Source: Larimichthys crocea
Taxonomy: Eukaryota > Chordata > Actinopteri > Sciaenidae
Length of the DNA stretch: 64,000 nt
Direction: 5' to 3'
Assembly: GCF_000972845.2 (NCBI RefSeq)
Contig: NC_040022.1
Coordinates: 1,775,011 to 1,839,010, forward strand
Below the pieces are notes generated by a model. The model had not been told where the DNA came from and did no database searches. It saw only the letters and a program-made list of their open reading frames with translations. How positions within the stretch are numbered: the first letter of the stretch is position 1; each line of letters starts with the position of its first letter. Positions 52,201 to 63,090 of this stretch are shown one piece after another. The position numbers were made by a program, and so were the translations under genes.

Positions 52201-53334
52201 CTCTAGTGTGGTTAAAAACTGCTACAGAATCAGCTTTTTCAGTTGAAAGGCAGTAATGTTGTTAATAGTATCATTTTCTTTGTCCAGAGTTTGAATCTCA
52301 ACATAATAATAATAACAGACAAAGTGGTGAAACATCATTTTTCATACTTGGATGAGCCCTAAAATTGAAATCATGGAGAGGGAGGAGAGTTTCATACAAC
52401 CATCAAACAGCCTCCTCTGGAGGAGTCCTTTAACGCCAACCTGCTGAAGATTTCATCGACATTTATTCGTCTGCTGTCCTCTCTTTTCCTCCCTGACTCT
52501 TTCACTGAATCTCTCTGTTTTTTTCTCTCTCCCTCTGTCTAAGTGGCCTGGAGGATTAAATGTGTTTAATTAAGAGGTGATTATCTGTAGACGGCTGACG
52601 CAGCAGGATCAGGATGGGTTCATCCCATCGCCCCGACTGTCATCGCCCTGTATCCCCATTCAGCCCCTGCAACCCACACTCACACACATACACTCGCTCC
52701 TCCATATGTCCGCCCTGTTTATCCTTCCTTTCACACCTCTCACACCCTTCCTTTTGTTACTTCCTCTTTTTTATTATCTTTTTAACTACAGGATTAATTC
52801 TCCCTATTTCTTCTTCGGCTTTTCTCGCAACCCCAAGTGGTAAAATACTCGCAAATAATTCTTCTTCCTCTTTGTGCCGGAACTTTACAGCCTGTAAATG
52901 TCACTGCATCTAATCACATAGTTAAAGTTTGCAGAAAGAAGAGAGAGCGAAGTATTGTGTGAGAGCAACCGTTAAGATTATCTGTAGTTATGAGATGAAA
53001 CACTCTCTGGTCCTCCTGATCTATCAGAACTAAAAAGCAATAATACATGACAGTAAATCACACAGAGAGTAGAGAGAGAGAGACTTCAGTCAACTTTGTG
53101 AACTTAAATTTTGTGTGCTTGTTGCCAATATTTGCCCTCCCTGTGCTCCAGGATATCCCCTTGTCTTCCACCTGCCACACTCAGCGCCGTCTTGTCTCAG
53201 TTTACGTTCTGGGCCTTGCAGGTGAGAGCAGGATTCCCTCTTACCTGGATATACACCACTGACAGTGTAAAGAATGGACAGCATCACCCATATGAACTAA
53301 AAATCAGCAAAGACGTCGAGTGGATATCTAAATG

Positions 53335-53680
53335 ACGCTTGGGTCCTCAAACAAGCCATCTTTAACAGCACTCACCTGTCAATCAATGTGGCCACGCTGT
53401 TAATTCTGCATAACTTTAAGCCTTAGTATAATTTGAACAGGTGAGTTCTATATAAATTCACCCTCAGTACAGTTGTCATAAACAGGAAAATTAGCTATAG
53501 AGACCAAAACTGTGTTTTGTGCCAGGCTGTAAACATGTTTATTTCTGGTGTGAAGTTGGACATTTTAACATGGGGACTTATGGAGACTGACTCCTTCTGC
53601 AGTCAGCCTCAAGTGGACGTTCAAGGAACTGCAGTTTTGCACTTCGGCATAGGCTTCATTTCTTGGCCACTGGGGTTGTT
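53335..53680 (-). mobile_element. Dispersed repeat family A, inverted copy
   Basis: Reverse-complement match to the 62.7 kb copy over AGCTATAGAGACCAAAAC, GTAAACATGTTTATTTC and AACTGCAGTTTTGCACTTC. It extends left through CACCTGTCAATCAATGTGGC and GCATAACTTTAAGCCTTA, which belong to the same element. Confidence 0.75.
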
Positions 53681-54901
53681 GCTTGATCTACACCCACTTC
53701 TGAATTTAATAGGCGGGGAATAAAGAAATGAAAGGACCGAAAGAACAAGACAGAAAAAAAGCAGAGAGATAATAGATGCAGTACGGGGTGAAAAAGAGGC
53801 CAAAAACATGTTCATTGTAATTGCAGGAAGATAAAAGTAAAGGGAGAAGTGTGAGTGGATAAATACTGCATGTTTAAGTGTGCGTATGTGCGACAGTGTG
53901 AAATGAGAACACTATAATCATTTATGTATGAACCAGATCATATGAAACATGTAGCATCTTTGTTTATAGATTGTACGTTCAATAAAGTATCTCTCTTTAG
54001 CGAGTCATGTTTACTGATCACATGGCTTTATACCTGCCTCGGAGAGCAACCAGATATCAGCTGAAGTGGGTTACAATAAAGACATTTACTCACAGTACCA
54101 CAAGTAATATAAGTCCGTCTGGATGACTCTCGTTTTTCCAGCTGCGACTGGCGACGACCAAATTGTGAGGCAACGGGGACCTTTGTCTTTTAAAGCATGC
54201 AATCACTCTTGTCACAAATGAGCCCTTAGGAAATATGCAGACTAATTTGGGTCTCAATCCGCTGAAGAAGCATGGGGGTTATACCGAGCATGTATGTGTG
54301 TGTGGTCAAAAACCTCGAGATCTAGCGAGAAAAGAGGGAGACAGATGGGTCACACAGCGTAGCCTCTGTGGGTTTGGAGCTGGAACGCAATTAATTACGT
54401 CTTAATTAAATATGACCTGTCTATCCCCGCGCCTCCTTGCCCATGGATAACATGTGTGCTCGTGTTTAAGACAGAGAGACAGCAACAGAGAGTGAGACCT
54501 ATGTGTGTAAAAGTGTGTCACAAGAAGTGTGTACATGGTGTAGAAAATTCATATATAACATATATCTCGTATATAACTGAAGGCCTCACTGTCCCATGTG
54601 CTTGGCATTTATGTGCTATGCGTGTTGTTGTTTGTTTAGAGTGCTGTGGATGTCCCAGTGGACACTATGGCGTTCTCCCAGTCCTCTCAATTAATCCACG
54701 TCTGCCCTGGATTTCTCTGGACTTGGAGAGTGAAACCCGAGCAGAAGTACTTGTACCCTTGGGAGTACTTCTGCAGTTGCCAGGGAGCTTGTGGAAAAAT
54801 TGTGCAGCTGTTCAATTAGCCTCATCTTAAAACACAGAAATGATGTAATACCTGAACACCACAGGTTGGAAGTGTGAATGCCCACGCATACCCACACAGA
54901 T

Positions 54902-54902
<1 letters not shown>

Positions 54903-54942
<40 letters not shown>

Positions 54943-54970
54943 GACAGACAAAGACACACACACACACACA
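54903..54970. repeat. (CA)n(GACA)n(CA)n next to a splice donor
   Basis: CA run to 54938, three GACA units, then another CA run to 54970. It ends 12 bases from the donor of the 54983-55098 exon, so the pre-mRNA reads UG-repeat shortly after GTAAGT. Confidence 0.97.
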
Positions 54971-54982
54971 TGGAGGACTTAC

Positions 54983-55098
54983 CATTGTTGGAGCGTAGCG
55001 CTCTGGCCGAGATGCCATTGGTCCCTATAGGATGATGAACCCCAGTTCCATCCACCATTCCTGCCTCCCCTGGCTGCTTCAAAAGCTCCGTCAGAGTC
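54983..55098 (-). CDS. shisa8: SHISA-family protein, juxtamembrane cytoplasmic exon (partial gene)
   Basis: This internal coding exon of a minus-strand SHISA/CKAMP-type gene gives TLTELLKQPGEAG, then HHPIGTNG and ARALRSNN. The TLTELLKQPG motif is what I recall immediately after the transmembrane segment of SHISA7/SHISA8 proteins. Family members are single-pass postsynaptic membrane proteins that act as auxiliary subunits of AMPA receptors (SHISA7 also of GABA-A receptors). The acceptor reads CTTCCTGCCACCAG before the first base at 55098, and the donor reads AATG followed by GTAAGT. The exon is 116 bp, enters in phase 2 (one base completes a split, probably Arg, codon) and leaves in phase 1, which matches the next exon. 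The transcript side of the donor runs into a UG-repeat about 13 bases into the intron. The signal peptide, cysteine-rich domain and membrane segment lie further right, outside what I can see. The family call is strong; SHISA8 rather than SHISA7 is tentative. Confidence 0.85.
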
Positions 55099-56449
55099 CT
55101 GGTGGCAGGAAGAAATACACACATTTACACACCTCATTAAAGCATCTTGCATACACACTGGGGGAAAAAAAAACTTGACTCCAGCAATCACAAGGGAAAC
55201 AAAGAGGACTGAAGGAAGACTGTTAAAAAAAGCTGGGACAGATTGAGATAAAGGAAAAGCGCACATTAATGTGGACATTCCATTATTAAAAATATCCAAA
55301 CATCCTTTATCTCAATAGCTCCATAAAAACAAACCCAAACAAAAAATGCTCAGAGTTAAACTCATGGCAGAGGAATGGAGCATGAAAAAGGATGAGTCTC
55401 TGCACGTTTGTCTACTGGGAACATCAATCATTTATAAAATATAAACCAACTTCCCCTCTTGCCATCTTTCATTGTTTGATGCCTTTGAACAAGTTTTGAT
55501 GCCTCCTCAAAACTGGAGCGCTGGCAGGAAAAGGCCTTCCAAACAGACAGGCTTAACTCTTTCTGCGCCGTAAACAAAGACTTGAACTGTACAAAAGAAA
55601 ACTGCTGTATACAACTGCTCAGATGAAAAGTTTCATTGTATTTCCAAAGTTCGACCTCAAAGACTAATTGATTTTATACATTTTCCAGTAGCTGCTCACA
55701 TTAACAAGGACTAAAAACAAGAGAAAGCTCGCCGTCGACATGTTGCCAGTGACAAGGAAATTATAGCGACATAGTCAACAAATCAGCTGTGACCTCAGAG
55801 ACCAATGAATATTTCCTCACAGTTAATCTCACTGTTGAAACCCTCTAAAAATGGAGTACAGCAATTGTCTTTTTATTAGCCTGCTGTGAAATTATTGCCT
55901 GTGGTCGCGGGAGCAGTAAGCATGAAAACATGAACACATGTACAATATAATGAAATTCAATGGTACTATTGTGAAGATTATAATGTCCTTTTTTTGTATG
56001 TTTGTGCAATTTATTCCTAAACAAAGGGACAAAATAGCCACTAAATGTAAAGTTGTATACTTGTATACTGCTATGCTGCCTTGTGACTACTGCATGACTC
56101 CATCATAGGAATGACATTATATCAAGGTGTAACTGTTAGGTTGTATTTGTGTTAAGATGTATGTGGCAAATGTTTTATGGTCCAGAAGATCCTTCCTATC
56201 AAACACGTAATTTTTTCAAAGGGGAACTTCATTAATTTAACGTTTAATGTGAAAATGAGTTTGCTGGTCATGAGAAGTTCAACTCAACCCATGAGAACAG
56301 CTGTATAATGGTCTAGAGGAGCTTTGTGAAGTTTGAGAAAATGACCTTGGTGATGCCATCATGGCTATAAATTCATAACAAAATGCTTGTGTTAAAAACT
56401 GGAAGTGAGTTTCTACTAAAAGATACCGTTAAGTTGCTTTAAGGGAAAT

Positions 56450-56815
56450 GTAGGTTAGAGTGTTTCTAAATAGGCCATGGAGAACAAAACAAACTGAACA
56501 AAAATCCAGAACAGGGAAAAACCAGATACAGAAGCACAGGACAGAACAAGGGACTGAGGATCGTACACAGATCAAGGGAACAGAGAAATAAAAAACTGAA
56601 CAATACTCACAACGGACACAGCACAACCTGACAAATACTCAAAGGAACACAGGTGAGGCCTAAGGAGGGACAGGTGAAACCAATCAGGGTGGAGCAAGCA
56701 ATCAAAACTGGCGGGAAAACACAACAAAGGCAGGAAGTAAAGATACAAGGCACAAAGAATTACAAAATAAAACAGGAAATACAAAACAACAAACTCAAAA
56801 TCATGACAGTAATCA
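56450..56815 (+). repeat. Dispersed repeat, ACAGGTGAAACCAATCAGG type
   Basis: Purine-rich text with GGAACACAGGTGAGGCC, ACAGGTGAAACCAATCAGGG, ACTGGCGGGAAAACACAAC and an end AAAATCATGACAG. I recall this as a repeat that occurs widely in fish genomes. Two minus-strand ORFs over it are repeat translations. Confidence 0.6.
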
Positions 56816-57059
56816 AATCTGTGTAAAAATCAATATATGAGCTTTTGAGACATCCACTGACAGACAGAAGCAAACTGACAATTTAACTTTCTGTGGGGAA
56901 ATTAGCACATTGAGAGACATTCAAGAACAATAAATACTCATATTTTATACATATATAAATATATAAATATGTCCTCAAACTGGACAGTATGGAAACTTAC
57001 AGTATATTGTACCCACACATGCATCTCAATTGCCCTTTAAATTTTGTGCTTCCTCGCCA

Positions 57060-57610
57060 ATCCATATATCTCTCTCATCTCATCAATATCTGTCCACTTC
57101 CATTCCATTACTTCATTTATCTTCCTCTCTTGCCCCCACCCCTCTCTCATTCCCACTGGTAATAAAGCGAGCTGAAGCTGTATCTCCGTCACTCTCCCGT
57201 CTCTCCTCCCACTCGCCCTTCCCTTCATCCCCTCCGGAATACTCAGGAACGCTATTGTTGAGTACTTGTTGTTGTCGACACCCTCTATCTCACTCTAAAC
57301 ATGTTCTCTTTCTTTCTCTCCTCTTCTAATCCCGTCCGTCTTATCTCCTCAACTTTCCGCGTCTGACTCTATTCCCCCTCTTCTGTTATCTCCTCGTCAC
57401 CACGAGCCTTTTATCTCTCCCTGTATCTCCTCTCATTCCTCGCCGCACTCCCTCTCGACGTTGTCGTCGTGTCTGGTCTGTCTCAAGCCTCTTACCCTTT
57501 GGCCTAATTTCTATTTTCTCCTTCTTGTTTTTTTCTTCTTCTTTCGTTCTCCCCCCTTCAGTATTCTCAGCCATCCCTCCGTCGTTTCTCTTTCCCTCCC
57601 TGAGGAAACT
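57060..57610. repeat. Pyrimidine-rich block of about 550 bp
   Basis: Plus strand dominated by CTCTC and TTCCCTC text; long ORFs on both strands across it are composition artefacts. Confidence 0.8.
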
Positions 57611-60600
57611 GTCACATAAACTATTCCAACTTGCAATATTGGCACTCTTGAATTAATCCAAAGTGATATAAAGACATCAGAGCCCGTTATCACCACACAT
57701 ACTAACACACAGGGCTCAAAATGTTTTTCAAATCTGGAAATTTTAATCGTTCTACCTTAAATGTGGAAGCAAATCTGTGCCACTTAAGTATCGGTTCAAA
57801 TAATGTGTAAACCCAAGATCAGAATAGCATCCACCCAGTCTATATGCCGAGGGATATCTGGCTCTTGATGATAAGGGTGGAAGCAGTAAGTGTTGATATA
57901 CAGCACTTCAAACAACACACACTTCTAGCACAGATATGAGGGAGGATAGACGATGCGGTATGCTGCAGGCCTACACACAACAATCCATATAGCACATACT
58001 ACCTTCCTGTGATTGTTGTTATACAATCTACTTGGCAGTAAACCTGATGCTGATGACTTATTAATAATGGAGGAATATATTTTTAAATTCTGCCTTTTTT
58101 CCAAAAGCTGGCTGTGCTGTAAAATGTTGACAGGTTAAACCAATCGTCTCTGGGTTTAAGCTGAGGCGATGTCACTGAGCTACATCCTCATCACTCTCTC
58201 AAGACGGATGTAAAATAGCTTAGGGATCCTCCATGTGACATACAATACAATCTAAGTGGCATATTTCACTACCAATATTTAAAATGATTACTAACTTACT
58301 TTTAAGAGATCTTGAGCTACCAAGCCAGTCAGTAAAAATACTGACATTATTTGAATTGTATAATCTCCTCTGTTGCTCCGGAGACTGGGTAAACTTGAGA
58401 TGTGGAGTTTGTAAGACATGGGCGTTTACCAGGCAAGATGGATCAAAGGAAAATACACCATTGGTTGCATTATGGGAAATGTAGGATCTATTATTTTTTG
58501 GAGCTTGACCGATACTAGGGAATAGAAGTTAGGCGTGGTGACAACATGTATCCATTCCAAGCTTTAACTGAACAGCTGTGACTTGCTACAAGTGTCTACA
58601 GACACAAAGAGTTGAGTAGCAACCATCTCTTTGTCAGACTCTGAGCCACCTTGTGCGTGTGAGGATCTTTCAGCTGAAATACTTATAACTTCTCTTTATA
58701 GTATTCTTTGTAATGGCGTTCTTACATTTTACAGCTGTATGCTCAGATTGTCTTCTTAACTTCATTTTAGTCTTACTCTGCTGAATAAATCAAAGCTAAA
58801 GACAATTTTTGAGTAGCTTTCTATATTCATCCATCTCTCTCAGCGGAGATTTCCTCCACATTTGGATATTTCTGTCTCAGTTGCTTTAGTTTCATCAAAT
58901 AGATTTGTCTAAATGTGTCTCTTGTGAGTCCCCGAACTTGAAGGTTGGTGCAAAGGGATTCTGCTGCATTAATGTACAGTACAAAAGCTTTAGGCTAGTG
59001 GTTTCAGTGTACAGTGTTATAGTATCTTACTTTGCCATGTCCATATCTGTTTTTGTTTCAAAGTCATTGTGCCTCAATCATCTAAATTAAGGAAAACATA
59101 TCTAGGGAGTTCCTCATCTTGTGCACAGTGCATGCTGCCAACCATGTAACTTGACACTGCAAAGTCAAACTAATTTGATCTTTATATGAGTCAGTCATGT
59201 CTCATTTGATTGTTTCAATGCAAAGTCCAATTCTCTTTATTTCTGTCCATATTGCATCACAGGACTCCACTGTATTTAAACATTTCTTTCTCATTTTGCT
59301 TTTTTCTTAAGCCTGTGTCAACTTTGCACTTCCCATTGGTACATTTTAGGTTGTATTGGTTTTTGTATTGTCAGTTAATTTCATGATTTCATGAGATTTA
59401 CATCCACACAAGGCCCGATGAGCCTCATTTCCAATTACATTACTGAAGGATGGATTTTGCCTGTAATTCAAGACAGGATATTAATTAAATAATGATGCAC
59501 AGAGACTATACAAGACTACAAGAATAAATACAAATGATTCAGCAGAAGGCTGTAAATACCCGCCAGAGAGGGTTTTAATCCCGTGAGGTTTGGTAGAACT
59601 TCTGGCACAGGCTTAAAGCGCCACATGTTCAGCTTTGCTCTGACTGAGACTTTGCAGAGTAAGAAAACGCAAAACACTACTTAAGATATGCCCCAAAATT
59701 TGATGTGAGAAATAAAGAATAAACTTCAAAGACCCAACAGCCACAGAGCCATTCAAACTGATAACAGTGACAAATTAAAAGTCCTCATGGGCCCACTGAC
59801 TGAGCATGAGCGTGTTTTCCAGTGAAGCAGTTTAATATGTGTGCTAATTGCTTCAAATGGAGTCAGCCATCTACCATCGTGGAATCTTCTCAGTCGGGCG
59901 CAATTAGTGATCATTCAGACGTTTATAGGAAAAACGATTAGCCTCTGAAAACTGCACTGATATTCATGCAGCGTGAACCTTCTCAGGGTTCAAACATGTG
60001 GCCCTTGATTAGACTGTGACAACTCAGCACTGTGTTCATGAAGTTCTGCCCTCTGATTCGAAACGGAGTAAAACAGAGGAGAGAGATGAAGCTGCTAAAA
60101 CTGGCTTTTTAAAAACGTTTCTAGAAGAATATTTGACAGGAGATTTCACATAAAAGAGCTGAACTGTTCCTCTGACATTGAGTTTAACATATGTTGTTCA
60201 AAGGTGTTAATGTAGGCCAAAAGAATCAAATGGGCTGTTGGTCATTAGCCCTCGTTTTGGCACTAGATTCAAAGTCAGGGAATCACCAAAATTATTGCAA
60301 CTCAAGCTCAGGGGAACATGGATGTCAATAAATTGAATAGCGATTAAAACTTTTAACTGAAAACCAACCAATTCAAAGTCACGGTGGGCTCAGTGAAATC
60401 AGATGAATCCTCGGGCATCAATGTCTGTACAAAATCTCATTCAAATCTGGACAAATCATGCCAGTTTATCGGTTACTGTACATTAAAACTAATGCAGTCC
60501 ACAGCATTTGGGTGTTAATCACGTGGTCATTAATGTTGGTGTTAGACTGTTTCATTAGAAACTTGCAAGAAAAACTCGGTGGAATAAATAATGTGACGCA

Positions 60601-62049
60601 TTTTTATCGACTCACGGAAAAATTCTCCTCCATGCTCTTAGCTGTGGCTGCCAATGCGCCCTTCAACTCTGTTCTGCCACAGTAGAGCAGCTCAGCCAAA
60701 GGCTGACTTTATGAGCTCATGTAAGCACTTATTGTTTGGTTGTTGTGACATGACAGAAAACTCAAAAGGGAGATTAAGAGCCCAGCATGATTAAGTCATT
60801 CCCTCACTTGCTCGCTTGTTTGCTCACTCACTCAGCTGCATAAAAATCTGCAATAAAAATCTGCAACGTCAACTGAGCGAGGAGTGGATCATGAGTGGAT
60901 TTCATTTGCAAGTATTAAAGAAAAACGCTTTTTTTGTGTGTGTTTGTGTGTGTTATTCGGCCACTTTGCAATCCCGCACAGCTCCCAAGGAGAGAAGAGG
61001 GGAGAGCAAATATTTATTTCATGGTCAAATTGCATATCAATGTGGTCAAACACCGTGAAACCAAATCACTGCATCCATACAGTTTACAGTGTGTATTAGT
61101 GTATCACAACCTTGCAGTGGCCTGGTCTTGATTGTATAAGATAATGTGTGCTATTGTTTTCAATTGTCAGAGAGTGTTTTGTGCTAAAAATACAGTGAGA
61201 AAAACACCCCACAGTCCTGTAATAAGACATTCAGTACTGTTCTGCACACACACATATATTTACTCCCCTGGGTCTATAACACAGCATTCTGTAGCTGAAT
61301 CACTCTTCGCTGTCACAGCAGGTTAGTTTATATTACAAGGCCCCCCACAGATGATTCCAGGGGCCTGTAACCTAGCATGGGATTGAGCATAGAGATACAA
61401 CCCTGCTGTTTTAAAACAGTGCTGCTGTATAATTGTGTGTGATGCTGCTTGCCACCTACAGTTGAGCAACCCGAACGACCTACACGGACATAAAAACACA
61501 GATTGTGGACTGCCCAGTGTCCCAACAGCACTGTGTGTGTCTCCAGGGGGAGATGAATGATACCACACAGGAGTGACTCACCCTTTAATTCTCTTAAGTG
61601 GTAATTTAAAGAGGTTTACAGTGGGCGGGAATTGCATGTCTGTCTGTGTGTGTGGTGGTTACCAATGATTTTGTGAAACATCCTCTGAGGAAAAGGGGAA
61701 TTTTGAATTAGTGAACGTGGCAGGCAGGAGTGTGAGTTTATGACCATGCGGGGGATGTTTTCTCTTTGTGTTTCACTATTAATTAGAAATGTGAGACCCC
61801 AAAACAAAACACAAAACAAATAAACCAAAAAAAAAGCGCTCTTCATTACGGCCTTTTGACCAAATAATTAGATTTTCCACCTACTTATTTAATATTACAT
61901 GCTGTGCTTGAGTGTTTTGTTTTCATGTGCAGGAAAATACTTCAACTACTAGTAATACAATTAAGTTGGATTTTCATATTTAATGTTAGATGCACTGAGC
62001 AGCTCTTTAGCTTTTTTGAAAATTATGAATGTTACACAGGTTTAGTTAA

Positions 62050-62620
62050 AGAACACGTAAAGGCAATTCTGGGATTTCTTTCAAAATACATTAAATATGA
62101 TGCAAAGTAGTTGCTGAAAACATGTGAAAAGACTTTGAATGATTTATTACTGAAATGTTGAGTTAGAGGTTAAAACAGTTTTTCACCAGTTTTCAGTCCA
62201 GGATTTTGTGGGCGGTCCTAAAGGGTGGCTCGATGACACGCTGAGGCCACCCTGAGCATACCCCTGCACCCCTAGCAGAGAGACAGAGATGAATTCATCT
62301 CGCTCAGAGTGTTTCAAAGTTAGCCATGTAATCTTCTGAACTCATCTGACACGTTTCAGTCTCTTCAAAATGGCTGCTTTGCTGCTCCCGCAAGTGGGCG
62401 TGGCTTCAGCACATTTAGCGGACACGCCCCCACAGTCCTGGAGTTGAGAATACTGCTCATTCTTACCTGAATTTGACACTTAATTTCATAACTTCTAAAT
62501 ATTTCTAATTATTCAAATTTGGCTGGGTGGTTAACAACACTTTCTTCTTTGGTCTAACAAGCTCAGAACACATATTTATTCTTACTTTACACTGACTTTA
62601 AAGTTCAAAACTGTTCGCTC
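62050..62620 (+). mobile_element. Dispersed repeat family B, long copy
   Basis: The left part has GGGATTTCTTTCAAAATACA, GTAGTTGCTGAAAACATGTG and GATTTATTACTGAAATG; the right part has CTTTGGTCTAACAAGCTCAG and TTCTTACTTTACACTGAC. A middle part of about 330 bp is absent from the 24.3 kb copy. No coding capacity or terminal repeats were recognised. Confidence 0.75.
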
Positions 62621-62714
62621 TAAATGCGCAGGGTAAACCAAAACATGAAGCTTTTGTAAATACGATGGAAAAAGATATTCATATGTAGCATATGAATGTG
62701 GATGTGTCTTGTAG

Positions 62715-63090
62715 TTGAGAGGCAACCTCTGTGACTGTGAATTGTCAAAAACTGCAGTTCCTCTAACGTCCACTGGCTTTTCACAGCAGAAATAAACATG
62801 TTTACAGCCTGGTACAGGCTCCCCTTTTCCTCAGAGGATGTTTCACAAAACAGTTTTGGTCTCTATAGCTAATTTGCACGTTCATTCAACTGTACTGAGT
62901 CTGATTTAGTTTTTGTTTTTTTTCATTCAGCCACATCCTTGGCAGTATTTAGATTAGCCGGGAGGCAGAAGACACAGGACTGCCAATATGACAGCAGCCA
63001 GCGCCACAGCTTTAAAACGTCTCTTCAGAAACCAGTGGGTGACGTCACGCATACGTCCATCATCCATTCTTTATACTGTCAGTGGCTGTA
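62715..63090 (+). mobile_element. Dispersed repeat family A, long copy
   Basis: Shares with the other family A copies the string of segments CTGCAGTTCCTC, CAGCAGAAATAAACATG, CAGCCTGGTACA and TTTTGGTCTCTATAGCTAATTT, then a distal part with GTGACGTCACGCATACGTCC. It is a non-coding repeat common in teleost genomes as far as I recall. I cannot assign it to a class. Confidence 0.75.

Larger units (their letters stand above)
17560..54982 (-). other. SHISA giant intron, 37.4 kb, phase 1
   Basis: The intron begins GTAAGTCC at 54982 and ends CTCCCTCAG at 17560. It contains most of the window's microsatellites, the 41-bp minisatellite, the LINE remnant at 25281-25585 and several copies of dispersed repeats listed separately. 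Between these the sequence is AT-rich and unique to my eye. No nested gene is supported on either strand. Distal regulatory elements for a neuronally expressed gene could be present, but cannot be recognised without alignment. Confidence 0.8.
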
